A stretch of 64,000 bases of DNA from Sphingobium sp. CCH11-B1 (GTDB taxonomy: Bacteria > Pseudomonadota > Alphaproteobacteria > Sphingomonadales > Sphingomonadaceae). A program made the translations under genes and the position numbers. Where the stretch lies: assembly GCF_001556865.1 (NCBI RefSeq), contig NZ_LSJY01000175.1, positions 1 to 64,000 on the forward strand, written 5' to 3'. Shown one piece after another: positions 53,748 through 63,160 of the stretch. Numbering within the stretch: position 1 is the stretch's first letter; the number at the start of each line of letters is the position of its first letter. Below the pieces are notes generated by a model, which saw only the letters and a program-made list of their open reading frames with translations, was not told where the DNA came from and did not search any database.

Positions 53748-55528
53748 TCCGCGTTGCTCCCCGCTTTTCCCGCCTTGCCCTGATCGCCAGCGGTCTTGCC
53801 GTCTGCGCCCCGGCCATGGCCGACTCCACGCCCGAACTGCCGGGCATGGTCGCGCCCTCCTCCACATCTCCGCTGGAGGTGGCCGACGGCGACAAGGCAC
53901 GCTACCGCGCGATTTACGCAGCGCTCGGCGCGCAGCAATGGGCAGACGCCAAGACGATGATCGACGCGCTGCCGGCGCAGGACGCGGTGCGGCCCGTCGC
54001 GCTTTCGGAGCTGTATCTTGCCAAGGGATCGCCCAAGGTCGAGCTGTTCGACCTGCTCGACCTTATCAACAAGGCGCCCTGGCTGCCCAAGGCCGACCAA
54101 CTGTCCCGCCTGGCGCAGAAGCGCGGCGCGACGATCCTGCCGGCTCTGCCGCAAGTTCAGAAACTGGTATGGCTGGGCTCCGCGCCGCGCCGCCAATATG
54201 TCGCTGCCACGAAAACGGATGTCGCTGCGCAGGCGCTGGCCGGCCAGATCCAGACCTTCGTCAAGAATGACGATCCGGCCGGGGCGGAAGCATTGCTCGC
54301 CGCCGGCGAGATCGGCCTAACGCCGGAGGGATTGACCGAGGTGCGGCAGCGGGTCGCCTGGGCCTATTATATCGAGAATGACGATGCGAACGCCCGGCGC
54401 GTGGCGGCCCGGGCCCTCGAAACCCGCACGGGCGGCGACTGGGCGGTGCAGGCGTACTGGACGACGGGCCTGGCAAGCTGGCGGCAGAATGACTGCCGCG
54501 CCGCCGCCCCGGCCTTTGCCAACGTCGCCGCGCTGGCGGGAGACGCGGACATGCGTGCGGCCGGCGCCTATTGGGCTTCGCGCGCCTATATGGTGTGTGG
54601 CGAAGCGGAAAAGGTCGAGAATTATCTGAAGCAGGCGGCGCGCGCCGACGAAACTTTCTACGGCCTGCTCGCGCGGGAATCGCTTGGAATGCCGCTTGGC
54701 GCTGCGCCCGTGGGCAGTCGCTTCGGCGCGGTCGAATGGGAAAAGCTGAAGGCCACCCCCGGCGCCCAGGCGGCCATTGCATTGTCAGCCATCGGCGAAA
54801 CGGGCCGTGCCGACGAACTTCTGCGCTATCAAGCGAAGATCGGCGGGACGGACCAATATGACGCGCTGCTGCGCCTGGCGAGCGCGCTCAACCTGCCGGC
54901 GACGCAGCTCTACCTCGCCCATAACGGCCCGGCCGGGATGCAGCCCGCCAGCTTCGCCCGTTTCCCTGCGCCCGATTGGCGGCCCGACGGCGGCTGGCGC
55001 GTCGATCCCGCGCTCATCTATGCCCATACGCTTCAGGAATCCGGATTCCGGGCCGACGTGGTCAGCAGTGCCGGGGCACGCGGCCTGATGCAGGTGCGCC
55101 CGGGAACGGCGGGCGACGTAGGACTTGCGAACGCAGCGCAACTGTTCGTCCCCTCCACCAATATGGAATATGGCCAGCGCTATCTGGAATCGCTCCGCGA
55201 CATGAGCGCCACCGGAGGCCTGCTGCCCAAGGTGATGGCCGCTTATAATGCCGGCCCCCTGCCCGTGGAACGGTGGAACAGCCAGGTCCATGACAAGGGC
55301 GACCCGCTGCTCTTCATGGAATCGCTGCCCTATTATGAAACCCGCGCCTATGTGAACATCGTCATGCGCAACTACTGGATGTACCAGATCCAGGCGAAGG
55401 GCAGCGCTGATTGCCTGACGGGCATGGCGCAGGGCATGTGGCCCACTTTCCCCAATGCGAAGGGCGTGAAGCTGGTGCGCCTGAGCAAGGCGGACGGACG
55501 CGGCGCGATGGGCGGCGGCACGGACTGA
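53744..55528 (+). CDS. slt: Soluble lytic murein transglycosylase
   Basis: This periplasmic peptidoglycan-cleaving enzyme forms anhydromuropeptides. The 594-residue product has a signal peptide ([19 protein letters not shown]), a long helical superhelix domain with TPR-like pairs, and a C-terminal SLT domain with the catalytic Glu in [38 protein letters not shown] and [13 protein letters not shown]. The GTG start 53744 overlaps the UDG-like stop; its own stop overlaps moaB (TGATG). Confidence 0.94.
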   Translation: MIRVAPRFSRLALIASGLAVCAPAMADSTPELPGMVAPSSTSPLEVADGDKARYRAIYAALGAQQWADAKTMIDALPAQDAVRPVALSELYLAKGSPKVELFDLLDLINKAPWLPKADQLSRLAQKRGATILPALPQVQKLVWLGSAPRRQYVAATKTDVAAQALAGQIQTFVKNDDPAGAEALLAAGEIGLTPEGLTEVRQRVAWAYYIENDDANARRVAARALETRTGGDWAVQAYWTTGLASWRQNDCRAAAPAFANVAALAGDADMRAAGAYWASRAYMVCGEAEKVENYLKQAARADETFYGLLARESLGMPLGAAPVGSRFGAVEWEKLKATPGAQAAIALSAIGETGRADELLRYQAKIGGTDQYDALLRLASALNLPATQLYLAHNGPAGMQPASFARFPAPDWRPDGGWRVDPALIYAHTLQESGFRADVVSSAGARGLMQVRPGTAGDVGLANAAQLFVPSTNMEYGQRYLESLRDMSATGGLLPKVMAAYNAGPLPVERWNSQVHDKGDPLLFMESLPYYETRAYVNIVMRNYWMYQIQAKGSADCLTGMAQGMWPTFPNAKGVKLVRLSKADGRGAMGGGTD

Positions 55529-56055
55529 TGCCCATCGACGACAGCCGGACCTTCATCCCCGTCCGTATCGCAGTCCTGACGGTGTCGGACACGAGGGGGA
55601 TGGCCGAGGATCGGTCGGGCGACACTTTGGTAGGGCGGCTGGAAAGCGCCGGGCATATACTGGCTGCGCGCCATATCGAGAAGGACGACCGCGCCACCAT
55701 CGTCGCGCGATTGCATGCCTGGATCGACGACCCGGAAATCGACGTCATCCTGACCACCGGCGGCACCGGTGTTACAGGACGCGACGTGACGCCCGAGGCG
55801 CTGCGCCAAGTGCAGGACAAGGAGATACCGGGCTTCGGCGAACTGTTTCGCTGGCTCAGCTATCAGAACATCGGCACATCCACCATCCAGTCCCGCGCGA
55901 CCGCCTGCGTCGCGCGGGGCACCTACATCTTCGCGCTGCCGGGGTCGACCGGGGCGGTCAAGGACGCTTGGGACGGCATCCTGGTCACCCAGCTCGACAG
56001 TCGCTTCCGGCCTTGCAACTTCGTCGAGTTGATGCCGCGCCTGACCGAGAGATGA
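55528..56055 (+). CDS. moaB: Molybdenum cofactor biosynthesis protein B
   Basis: This is a molybdopterin-binding MoaB/Mog-fold protein. The 175-residue product has [39 protein letters not shown] and the C-terminal [19 protein letters not shown]. Its role in cofactor synthesis overlaps that of MogA (adenylylation). ATG 55528 shares one base with the slt stop codon. No other moa genes are in the window. Confidence 0.94.
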   Translation: MPIDDSRTFIPVRIAVLTVSDTRGMAEDRSGDTLVGRLESAGHILAARHIEKDDRATIVARLHAWIDDPEIDVILTTGGTGVTGRDVTPEALRQVQDKEIPGFGELFRWLSYQNIGTSTIQSRATACVARGTYIFALPGSTGAVKDAWDGILVTQLDSRFRPCNFVELMPRLTER

Positions 56056-56075
56056 CAGGCAGGAATTGACATATC

Positions 56076-56090
56076 GTTCCCTGTATGTTC
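56076..56090. promoter_or_regulatory. LexA (SOS) box, GTTC-N7-GTTC
   Basis: GTTC at 56076-56079 and GTTC at 56087-56090 are separated by exactly 7 bases, the direct-repeat SOS box of alphaproteobacterial LexA. A TTGACA at 56066-56071 lies just upstream as a possible -35, so LexA would sit on the promoter. The box ends 9 bp before the radical SAM start codon. Confidence 0.75.
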
Positions 56091-56099
56091 TTGTTCGTC

Positions 56100-57167
56100 A
56101 TGGCGATCGAGAAAGGCAGGGGTGCGACAGTCAACGGCGAGAGCCGTCGCTTCAACCTGCCTGAGCGAGAGGCGGACGGCGACTGGCTGGACGCGGTTGA
56201 AACGCTCGACGGTCCCGTGCCTCGTCGCCGGACGGAAGTGACGGTCGAACATCCCCGCACGATCCTAACCCGCAACACTAGCCCGGATATCGGCTTCGAC
56301 CAGTCGATCAACGCCTATCGCGGCTGCGAGCATGGCTGCATCTATTGCTTCGCGCGGCCGAGCCATGCCTATCACGACTTGTCGCCGGGCCTGGATTTCG
56401 AGACCAAGCTGTTCGCCAAGCCGGATGCGGCGAAGCTGCTGCGGGCGGAACTGTCCCGCCGCAACTATCAGGTCGCGACGATTGCAATGGGGACGAACAC
56501 CGACCCTTACCAGCCGATCGAAAAGGACTGGCGGATCACCCGGTCCATCCTGGAACTGCTGGTGGAGACGCGGCATCCTACCTTCATCACTACCAAGTCA
56601 GACAGAATTCTTCGTGACATAGACCTGATCGCCGATCTGGCGCGCGATGGCCTGGCCGCGGTGATGCTGTCGGTCACCAGCCTCGACCCGGTTGTGGCGC
56701 GGACGCTTGAACCCCGCGCGCCCCATCCCCGGCGCCGACTCGATGCCATTGCCCGGCTGGCCGACAGTGGGGTTCCCGTGACGTGCAGCATATCGCCAGT
56801 CATCCCGGCCATCACCGATCATGAAATGGAAGCGTTGATAGCCCGCGCGGCTGAGGCGGGCGCGCGCGAAGTCACCTATATTCCCGTTCGCCTTCCCCAT
56901 GAGGTTGCGCCGCTGTTCCGGGCGTGGCTCCACGCCCATTATCCCGACCGAGCGTCCAAGGTCATGGCCATCATCAACGATCTGCGCGGCGGCCGGGACA
57001 ATGACCCGGATTTCGGCACCCGGATGAAGGGACAAGGCGTGTGGGCCGACCTGATCCGCACCCGCTTCCTCAAGGCCCGGAAACGCGCGGGTCTGGGCGG
57101 AGAGAAACTGATCCTGCGAACCGACCTCTTCCGCCCACCAGAAGGTGCGCAGATGCGGCTGTTGTGA
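56100..57167 (+). CDS. PA0069-family radical SAM protein, SOS-box controlled
   Basis: This is a radical SAM enzyme related to spore photoproduct lyase-like/SplB proteins of the Rv2578c/PA0069 group; the reaction is unknown. The 355-residue product has the KGRGA start, TILTRNTSPDIGFDQSINAYRG, the cluster motif CEHGCIYC near residue 80, GTNTDPYQPIEK, and SVTSLDPVVARTLEPRAPHPRRRL. I choose ATG 56100; ATG 56085 lies inside the LexA box. If the TTGACA at 56066 is the -35, the mRNA would be nearly leaderless. A role in DNA damage response is inferred from the box. Confidence 0.88.
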   Translation: MAIEKGRGATVNGESRRFNLPEREADGDWLDAVETLDGPVPRRRTEVTVEHPRTILTRNTSPDIGFDQSINAYRGCEHGCIYCFARPSHAYHDLSPGLDFETKLFAKPDAAKLLRAELSRRNYQVATIAMGTNTDPYQPIEKDWRITRSILELLVETRHPTFITTKSDRILRDIDLIADLARDGLAAVMLSVTSLDPVVARTLEPRAPHPRRRLDAIARLADSGVPVTCSISPVIPAITDHEMEALIARAAEAGAREVTYIPVRLPHEVAPLFRAWLHAHYPDRASKVMAIINDLRGGRDNDPDFGTRMKGQGVWADLIRTRFLKARKRAGLGGEKLILRTDLFRPPEGAQMRLL

Positions 57168-57176
57168 CGATCGGCT

Positions 57177-60100
57177 CTAGCCCACCAGCCGCATCGCCGT
57201 GCGGCGGGTTCGGGTCTTGTACCCATCCGCCTTCACGTCCATCCGCTCGAACCGATGGATGGTGAGGCCCTTGATCGTGGCGATAGCGTCCACCTGATCC
57301 GCGCCAAGGCTGTAACCATCGCCCAGGAACAGCCGCGCCGCATGCCCGTCGCCCAGAGGCGCGCGCAGGAAAACCTCGCTGCGGCCGCCGTCGGCCCCGG
57401 CCAGCAGCGCCGCCAGGGCCTCAACCGCTTCGGGCGTTTCGACATCGACCGTCAGTTCCATGCGCGACGCGCTGGCGATGGCCCGGAACGGCTCGACCCC
57501 GCGTACCGTGACACGCGGCGTTTCTTCACCCGGCAGCCGGTCCAGTTCCACGATCAGCAGCGCGCAGTCGCCATCACGCGCCAGTTCCTCGATCGCCTTG
57601 CAGGCTTCCTCCTCGAAGCAGCTCGCCTGGAACTGGCCGCTCTGGTCGGAGAAGGTGGCGTTGGCATAGCGCGCGCCGCGCTTCGTTTCACGCCAGCGGA
57701 CATCCTCGACCATGGCCGCCATGATGGTCATCGCGCGCCCTTCGGCATTTTGCGCGGGCATGGGCGACTGGCAGATGAGGCCATAGCTTTTCGCTCCCCG
57801 CGCGTCGGCCAGATGGCGATAACGATCGACCGGATGAGCGGAGAAATAGAAGCCGAACGCCTCCTTCTCCTGCGCCATGCGATCCGCCACCGTCCAGGCC
57901 TGATGCGGTGGCACGCGGACATCGGCATGGGGCGTTTCCACATCGCCGAACAGGCCGCCCTGCCCGCTTTCGCGTGCGGCCGCGTTGCTGGACGCAACGG
58001 ACAATATCGTCTCGGCGGCGGCATGGACGCCCGCGCGGTCGGCATGAACGCTGTCGAACGCGCCCGCCGCTGCCAGGCTTTCAAGCTGGCGACGGTTCAG
58101 CAGGCGCGGTTCGATTCGGTCTGCGAAATCGTCGAGGCTCTTGAACGGGCCGCCCTTGTCGCGTTCCTCGACCAGCAGCTCCATTGCCTTTTCGCCCACG
58201 CCTTTCAGCCCGCCCAGAGCATAGCGGACGGCAAAGCCCAAGCGCGCGTCTTCGCCTTCGGACGGCACGGCCTCGACCGAAAAATCGGCCTGGCTGCGGT
58301 TGATATCGGGGGCGAGGCAAGTCAGCCCCATGCGGCGCATGTCGTCCACAAACACCGTCAGCTTGTCGGTCAGATGAATGTCGAACGCCATCGATCCGGC
58401 ATAGAATTCCGCCGGATAATGCGCCTTTAGCCACGCCGTCTGATAGGCGAGCAGGGCGTAGGCGGCGGCGTGGGATTTGTTGAAGCCGTATCCCGCAAAT
58501 TTGTCGATCAAGTCGAACAGCTCGTTCGCCTTGGCGGCCGGGATGTCGCTCTGGGCCGCGCACCCTTCGACGAAGCGGGATCGCTGCGCGTCCATCTCCG
58601 CCTTCACCTTCTTGCCCATGGCACGGCGCAAAAGGTCCGCGTCCCCCAGTGAATAGCCGGCGAGGATCTGCGCGGCCTGCATCACCTGTTCCTGATAGAC
58701 GAAGATGCCATAGGTCTCTTCGAGGATCGGTTTCAGAAGGATGTGCGGATATTCAATCTCTTCCTGACCATTTTTGCGACGGCCGAACATCGGAATATTG
58801 TCCATCGGGCCGGGGCGATAGAGCGAAACCAGCGCGATGATGTCTCCGAAATTGGTTGGGCGCACCGCCGCCAGCGTCTTGCGCATGCCTTCCGATTCGA
58901 GCTGGAAAACGCCCACAGTGTCGCCGCGCTGGAGCAGTTCGTACACGGCGGGATCATCCCATGCCAACGTGTCGAGATCGACATGCACCCCTCGCGCCGC
59001 AAGCAGTTGAACCGCCTTTTGCAGCACCGACAATGTCTTGAGACCCAGAAAGTCGAACTTCACGAGCCCCGCGCCCTCGACATATTTCATGTCGAACTGC
59101 GTCACGGGCATGTCGGAACGGGGATCGCGGTAAAGCGGCACCAGCTGGGACAGCGGCCGATCCCCGATCACCACGCCGGCAGCATGGGTCGAACTGTGGC
59201 GCGGGAAGCCCTCCAGCTTCATCGCATAGTCGATCAGGCGGCGTACCTGATTGTCATTGTCATATTCGGCGCGAAACTCGCTGACGCCGTTCAGCGACCG
59301 TTCGAGGGTCCAGGGGTCGGTCGGGTGATTGGGCACGAGCTTGGCGAGCCGGTCGACCTGGCCGTAGCTCATCTGGAGCACCCGGCCGGTGTCCTTGAGC
59401 ACCGCGCGGGCCTTCAGCTTACCGAAGGTGATGATCTGTGCGACATGGTCGGACCCGTATTTCTGCTGGACGTAGCGGATCACCTCGCCACGCCGCGTTT
59501 CGCAGAAGTCGATGTCGAAATCGGGCATCGACACGCGCTCGGGATTGAGGAAGCGCTCGAAAAGAAGCCCCAGTTGCAGCGGGTCGAGATCGGTGATGGT
59601 GAGCGCCCAGGCGACGAGCGATCCCGCGCCGGACCCACGCCCCGGCCCCACCGGAATGCCATTGTCCTTCGCCCATTTGATGAAGTCGGCAACGATGAGA
59701 AAGTAGCCCGGAAAACCCATCTGGATGATGATGTCGGTTTCGAACGTCAGCCGCTCATAATAGGGCTGGCGCGCATCGGCCCCGACGATGCCGGCCCTGT
59801 CGAGCCGCGCTTCGAGCCCTGCTGCGGCCTGCTCCCGCAGCATTTTCGCCTCGCCCTCGATATCGCCCGCCAGGCTGGGAAGGATGGGCTTGCGCTTGGG
59901 TGCGGCGACGGCGCAGCGTTGCGCGACCACCAGCGTATTGGCCAGTGCTTCGGGCAAGTCCTCGAACAGGCGTTTCATTTCGCCTGCCGGCTTCATCCAG
60001 GCGTCGGGCGAACTGGTGCGACGGTCGGGCGTTTCGACATAGGCGCTGTCGGCGATGCACAGCATCACGTCATGGGCCTTATGGAAATGGGGTTCGGCAA

Positions 60101-60722
60101 AGCAGGTCGGGTTGGTCGCAACCAGAGGCAGATTGCGATCATAAGCAAGATCGAGCAGCGCCGCCTCCGCCTTGCCTTCCACCGGGTCCAACCGGCGGCA
60201 TATCTCGACATAGAGGCGACCGGGGAACAACGCCTCCAGCCGCTGCGCATAGGCAATCGCGGCGTCCGGCTGATCTTCGGCAAACAGCCGGGCCAGAGCG
60301 CCTTCGCCTCCGGCAGTCAGGGCGATCAGGCCGTCCGTCCGCCCCTCCAGCGCCTCGATCGTCACATGCGGCACATCCTCCACCGGCCGATCGAGATGTG
60401 CCATGGAGACGAGCGCGCAGAGATTGTCGTAGCCCTTTGCATCCTGCGCATAAAGCGCCAGCCAATCATGCACCGGAGCCGCATTGGCCGGACGTCCGGG
60501 CCGCAGCACGCCAAGCATCGCGCCGATGATCGGCTGCACCCCTTCATCCTTGCAGGCGTCGGAAAAGGCCATCGATCCGTAGAGGCCATTGCGATCGGTA
60601 ATGGCGGCGGCGGGGAAGCCCAGCGCCTTGGCCTGCTTGGCGATCTTCTTGGGGTCGATCGCCCCTTCCAGCATGGTGTAGGAAGAAAAGACGCGGAGCG
60701 GGACGAAGGCGGCATGAGGCAT
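57177..60722 (-). CDS. dnaE: DNA polymerase III subunit alpha (DnaE1)
   Basis: This is the catalytic subunit of the replicative polymerase. The 1181-residue product has an N-terminal PHP domain (FVPLRVFSSYTMLEGAIDP), the palm domain with the catalytic acidic motif MPDFDIDFCETRRGE and GRGSGAGSLVAWAL, the fingers with AAYALLAYQTAWLK, helix-hairpin-helix and OB (SDQSGQFQASCFEEE) regions. The metal-binding HxH of active PHP domains is replaced (PLRVFS), so intrinsic proofreading is unlikely. It converges with the radical SAM gene, 9 bp apart. Confidence 0.97.
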   Translation of the reverse strand: MPHAAFVPLRVFSSYTMLEGAIDPKKIAKQAKALGFPAAAITDRNGLYGSMAFSDACKDEGVQPIIGAMLGVLRPGRPANAAPVHDWLALYAQDAKGYDNLCALVSMAHLDRPVEDVPHVTIEALEGRTDGLIALTAGGEGALARLFAEDQPDAAIAYAQRLEALFPGRLYVEICRRLDPVEGKAEAALLDLAYDRNLPLVATNPTCFAEPHFHKAHDVMLCIADSAYVETPDRRTSSPDAWMKPAGEMKRLFEDLPEALANTLVVAQRCAVAAPKRKPILPSLAGDIEGEAKMLREQAAAGLEARLDRAGIVGADARQPYYERLTFETDIIIQMGFPGYFLIVADFIKWAKDNGIPVGPGRGSGAGSLVAWALTITDLDPLQLGLLFERFLNPERVSMPDFDIDFCETRRGEVIRYVQQKYGSDHVAQIITFGKLKARAVLKDTGRVLQMSYGQVDRLAKLVPNHPTDPWTLERSLNGVSEFRAEYDNDNQVRRLIDYAMKLEGFPRHSSTHAAGVVIGDRPLSQLVPLYRDPRSDMPVTQFDMKYVEGAGLVKFDFLGLKTLSVLQKAVQLLAARGVHVDLDTLAWDDPAVYELLQRGDTVGVFQLESEGMRKTLAAVRPTNFGDIIALVSLYRPGPMDNIPMFGRRKNGQEEIEYPHILLKPILEETYGIFVYQEQVMQAAQILAGYSLGDADLLRRAMGKKVKAEMDAQRSRFVEGCAAQSDIPAAKANELFDLIDKFAGYGFNKSHAAAYALLAYQTAWLKAHYPAEFYAGSMAFDIHLTDKLTVFVDDMRRMGLTCLAPDINRSQADFSVEAVPSEGEDARLGFAVRYALGGLKGVGEKAMELLVEERDKGGPFKSLDDFADRIEPRLLNRRQLESLAAAGAFDSVHADRAGVHAAAETILSVASSNAAARESGQGGLFGDVETPHADVRVPPHQAWTVADRMAQEKEAFGFYFSAHPVDRYRHLADARGAKSYGLICQSPMPAQNAEGRAMTIMAAMVEDVRWRETKRGARYANATFSDQSGQFQASCFEEEACKAIEELARDGDCALLIVELDRLPGEETPRVTVRGVEPFRAIASASRMELTVDVETPEAVEALAALLAGADGGRSEVFLRAPLGDGHAARLFLGDGYSLGADQVDAIATIKGLTIHRFERMDVKADGYKTRTRRTAMRLVG

Positions 60723-60808
60723 GGTTCAGTCTAGTCCGGCACGGCGATTCGACGCCATCCCTCCATCGGCGAATTCTGTGGGTAAGTGCGGCGGCATCGC
60801 TGGCGCAG

Positions 60809-60836
60809 AAAAGGGCGCGGCCTTGCGGTCGCGCCC
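60809..60836 (-). terminator. Rho-independent terminator after hsp20
   Basis: On the minus strand GGGCGCG (60830-60836) pairs with CGCGCCC (60813-60819), 7 bp with a 10-nt loop, followed by TTTT. It ends the hsp20 transcript before dnaE. Confidence 0.88.
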
Positions 60837-60860
60837 CATCTTTCCGTTCGGCGTTGCCGG

Positions 60861-61325
60861 TCAGGCGGCGCTGCGGTCCTGAGCGTTGATGTCCACCAGC
60901 TGTCCGCCATTGATGGCGATCTTCTTGGGCTTCATCGCTTCGGGGACTTCGCGCACCAGTTCGATGACCAGCAGGCCGTCGGCAAGGTCCGCCTTTTCGA
61001 CCCGCACGAAGTCGGCAAGCTCGAACCGGCGTTCGAAACTGCGGTTCGCGATGCCGACATGCAGGAACTTCGAACGGTCCGCGGCCGAATCATCCTTGCG
61101 GCCGATCACCTGGAGCAGGTTCTGCTGCGCCGTGATGTCGATCTCGTCAGAGCGGAAACCGGCGACGGCCAGCGTCACGCGATAACGATCTTCCGACAGG
61201 CGTTCGATGTTGAAGGGCGGATAATTGTCGCTCTGCTGCAACCGCGCGTTGTTTTCGATCAGGTCGAACAGACGATCGAAACCGACGGTGGAGCGGCGAT
61301 AAGGGGTCAGGTCAAAACCACGCAT
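60861..61325 (-). CDS. hsp20: Small heat shock protein (IbpA/Hsp20 family)
   Basis: This is an ATP-independent holdase chaperone. The 154-residue product has an N-terminal RGFDLTPYRRSTVGFDRLFDLIEN typical of alphaproteobacterial IbpA-like sHsps and an alpha-crystallin domain (YPPFNIERLSEDRYRVTLAVAGF to DGLLVIELVREVPE). ATG 61325 is chosen because GGGAG is 9 nt upstream; ATG 61331 is too close. A heat-shock sigma promoter and a ROSE-like thermometer precede it, so control is both transcriptional and translational. Confidence 0.95.
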   Translation of the reverse strand: MRGFDLTPYRRSTVGFDRLFDLIENNARLQQSDNYPPFNIERLSEDRYRVTLAVAGFRSDEIDITAQQNLLQVIGRKDDSAADRSKFLHVGIANRSFERRFELADFVRVEKADLADGLLVIELVREVPEAMKPKKIAINGGQLVDINAQDRSAA

Positions 61326-61334
61326 TGTCATAAT

Positions 61335-61420
61335 CTCCCAAAGAGCAAAATGAACAGTGCCGAACCCGCAACGGGCGTCCGGCGATACGATGCCCGGCCC
61401 CGAAAGGCAGCCGGACAGCG
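61335..61420 (-). promoter_or_regulatory. ROSE-like RNA thermometer in the hsp20 leader
   Basis: The roughly 90-nt leader ends in TTTTGCTCTTTGGGAG (minus strand, 61335-61350), where U-U-G-C-U faces the GGGAG ribosome binding site. This is the signature last hairpin of ROSE elements, which precede small heat shock genes in many alphaproteobacteria. Further upstream GC-rich stems (GTCCGGC / GCCGGAC) complete the expected layout. Heat would melt the last hairpin. Confidence 0.7.
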
Positions 61421-61423
61421 TTG

Positions 61424-61451
61424 ATATGGTTTGACGATCTGGCGTTTCAAG
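61424..61451 (-). promoter_or_regulatory. Sigma-32 (RpoH) promoter of hsp20
   Basis: On the minus strand CTTGAAA (61445-61451) is followed after 14 bases by ACCATAT (61424-61430), close to the heat-shock consensus CTTGAAA-N-CCCATnT. It is placed about 100 bp upstream of the hsp20 start codon, leaving room for the ROSE-like leader. Confidence 0.8.
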
Positions 61452-61486
61452 GGGGCGGGCTTCTGCCGCTTGCGCGCCCTTAATTT

Positions 61487-61521
61487 CGCATATTTCCCGC
61501 AGAAATTGACATAAAGTTGCG
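61487..61521. promoter_or_regulatory. Second copy of the 35-bp dyad motif
   Basis: CGCA (61487-61490) and TGCG (61518-61521) bound a 35-bp element containing CGCATATTTCCCGC, then TGACAT six bases later, exactly as at 8804-8838. Flanking TTAA(C/T)TT is also shared. It lies about 35 bp upstream of the hsp20 sigma-32 promoter and has no other obvious target gene. Confidence 0.55.
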
Positions 61522-61590
61522 AGATGATGATCCTATCGCAAAGTCACGCGCCAAGTATAGGACCCCGTATCCGGTTAGGACAGCAAGACG

Positions 61591-61630
61591 AAAAAAGCGC
61601 CCGGACCGTGCCTGCACGATCCGGGCGCTT
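61591..61630 (-). terminator. Strong minus-strand terminator with no protein gene behind it
   Basis: An 11-bp perfect stem AAGCGCCCGGA (61595-61605) / TCCGGGCGCTT (61620-61630), extended by an inner CGTG/CACG, ends in a run of six A on the plus strand (61591-61596), i.e. six U for minus-strand RNA. No minus-strand protein gene lies to its right, so it suggests a non-coding transcript. Confidence 0.8.
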
Positions 61631-61870
61631 AATGGACGATTGCTCGTCTCCCCCTTGGCCTGCCTCAACCGCTTCTCAGCCCCCTAAGCTCGAAGCGGGA
61701 TGCAGTATCCCTGAACCACGGCCTTTCACCTGTGCTTCGCCTGTCTTGCTATGACTGGCGCGGCCCGCTGTCACGGGCAAAATCGGGCCGCTGTGATTTT
61801 GCGTCCGCCCCTGTGGCTGGGATGCAACAATCCGGCAATACTTGCTGTTATGCCGGCTGCCCCCTAGACC
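61631..61870 (-). ncRNA. Candidate structured non-coding RNA upstream of lolC
   Basis: The 575-bp gap between hsp20 and lolC is the only gene-free stretch over 300 bp. Besides the hsp20 control elements it holds a series of perfect stems: CCGGCA/TGCCGG (61832-61856), GCGGCCCG/CGGGCCGC (61760-61791), GGGAT/ATCCC (61697-61711) and CCGCTTC/GAAGCGG (61669-61698). It is closed by the minus-strand terminator. No convincing ORF spans it. It does not match 6S, tmRNA, RNase P or SRP RNA as I know them. The 5' end and promoter are not defined. Confidence 0.4.
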
Positions 61871-61900
61871 CCCTTTCCCAAGCCTATTGCAAAGGATTGC

Positions 61901-63160
61901 GTGCGTCGCATGATTCTGTCCCGATACGAACGCATGATCGCCAAACGCTATTTGCTGCCGGGCAAGGGCGAAGGCTTCATTTTCCTGGTCGCCGGCATCA
62001 GCCTCGTCGCGGTGATGCTGGGCGTCGCCGCGCTTATCATCGTGATGAGCGTCATGAACGGCTTTCGCGCTGAGCTTTTCGACAAGATCGTCGGGCTGAA
62101 CGGGCACGCGGTCGTTCAGGGCTATGGCGGGCGCTTGCCGGACTGGCAGTCGGTGCTCAAGGAAGCCAAGGCGACGCCGGGCGTCACCAGCGCGACGCCG
62201 CTGATCGAGCAGCCGCTTCTCGCCACGTTTCAGGGCCGGGTCGAGGCGGTGCTGGTGCGCGGGATGACTGTGCCCGACATCCGATCGAACAAGACGCTGA
62301 AGGGGAAGGTGATCGCCGGCAGCCTGGACGCGCTGGCCCCCAATAGCGGCAAGATCGGCATCGGATCGCGACTGGCGGAAAATCTGGGCGTACAGGTCGG
62401 CGAGAGCCTGACGATCATCAACCCCGCCGGTCGATCCACGCCGTTCGGCACGGTGCCGCGCCAGATCAGTTACCAGGTGGCCGCCATCTTCGAGGTTGGC
62501 GTCTATGATTATGACAAGGCATTCGTGGTGATGCCGATCCAGGACGCGCAGACTTTGCTGCTGCTGAACGATGTCGTCAGCATGATCGAGGTCGAGACCG
62601 TCGATCCCGACCGGGTCGGGCAGATATTGGAGCCGCTTGCGGCCAGGGTCGCGGGGCGTGCGGTCATCACCGACTGGCGGCAGATGAACGCCAGCCTGTT
62701 CGAGGCGCTGGCAGTCGAGCGCGTGGCGATGTTCGTCGTGCTGTCGATCATCGTGCTGGTGGCCGTGTTCAACATCCTCTCCTCGCTCATCATGCTGGTG
62801 CGGGCCAAGACGCGCGACATCGCGATCCTGCGGACGATGGGGGCCAGCCGGGGCGGCCTGGTCAAGATCTTCATGACCGTGGGCGTCACCATCGGCGCGC
62901 TGGGCATGGCGGCGGGGATGGTTTTGGGCTTCACCTTCCTCTTCTTCCGCCAGAGCGTGGTGAACGCCATCCAGTTCTTGACGGGCCAGAATCTGTGGGA
63001 CCCGTCGATCCGGTTCCTGACCGAATTGCCGTCGAAGGCGGACCCGGTCGAGATTGCCATCATCTGTGTGATGGCTTTGCTGTTCAGTTTCCTCGCCACG
63101 CTCTATCCGGCTTTCAAGGCCGCCAATACCGATCCCGTGCAGGTGCTGCGCTATGAATGA
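61901..63160 (+). CDS. lolC: Lipoprotein-releasing ABC transporter permease (LolC/E type)
   Basis: This is the inner-membrane subunit of the Lol complex that extracts outer-membrane lipoproteins. The 419-residue product has four membrane segments: one near the N-terminus ([30 protein letters not shown]) and three near the C-terminus ([60 protein letters not shown]). The large periplasmic domain and the [17 protein letters not shown] loop are typical. The start is GTG 61901 (AAAGGA upstream) or ATG 61910. Its stop overlaps lolD by 8 bp. Confidence 0.94.
   Translation: MRRMILSRYERMIAKRYLLPGKGEGFIFLVAGISLVAVMLGVAALIIVMSVMNGFRAELFDKIVGLNGHAVVQGYGGRLPDWQSVLKEAKATPGVTSATPLIEQPLLATFQGRVEAVLVRGMTVPDIRSNKTLKGKVIAGSLDALAPNSGKIGIGSRLAENLGVQVGESLTIINPAGRSTPFGTVPRQISYQVAAIFEVGVYDYDKAFVVMPIQDAQTLLLLNDVVSMIEVETVDPDRVGQILEPLAARVAGRAVITDWRQMNASLFEALAVERVAMFVVLSIIVLVAVFNILSSLIMLVRAKTRDIAILRTMGASRGGLVKIFMTVGVTIGALGMAAGMVLGFTFLFFRQSVVNAIQFLTGQNLWDPSIRFLTELPSKADPVEIAIICVMALLFSFLATLYPAFKAANTDPVQVLRYE

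Noticed and set aside
61524..61754. A 76-codon plus-strand frame downstream of the second dyad motif
   Set aside because: It runs straight through the strong hairpin at 61591-61630 and has low-complexity, Pro/Ser/Arg-rich translation. It is better explained as non-coding DNA.
61631..61870. Identification of the structured region as 6S RNA, tmRNA, RNase P RNA or SRP RNA
   Set aside because: None of the conserved core sequences I know for these RNAs is present (no GAGGAAAGUC, no tag-coding segment with acceptor end, no GGAAG-type SRP loop), so only a generic candidate is reported.
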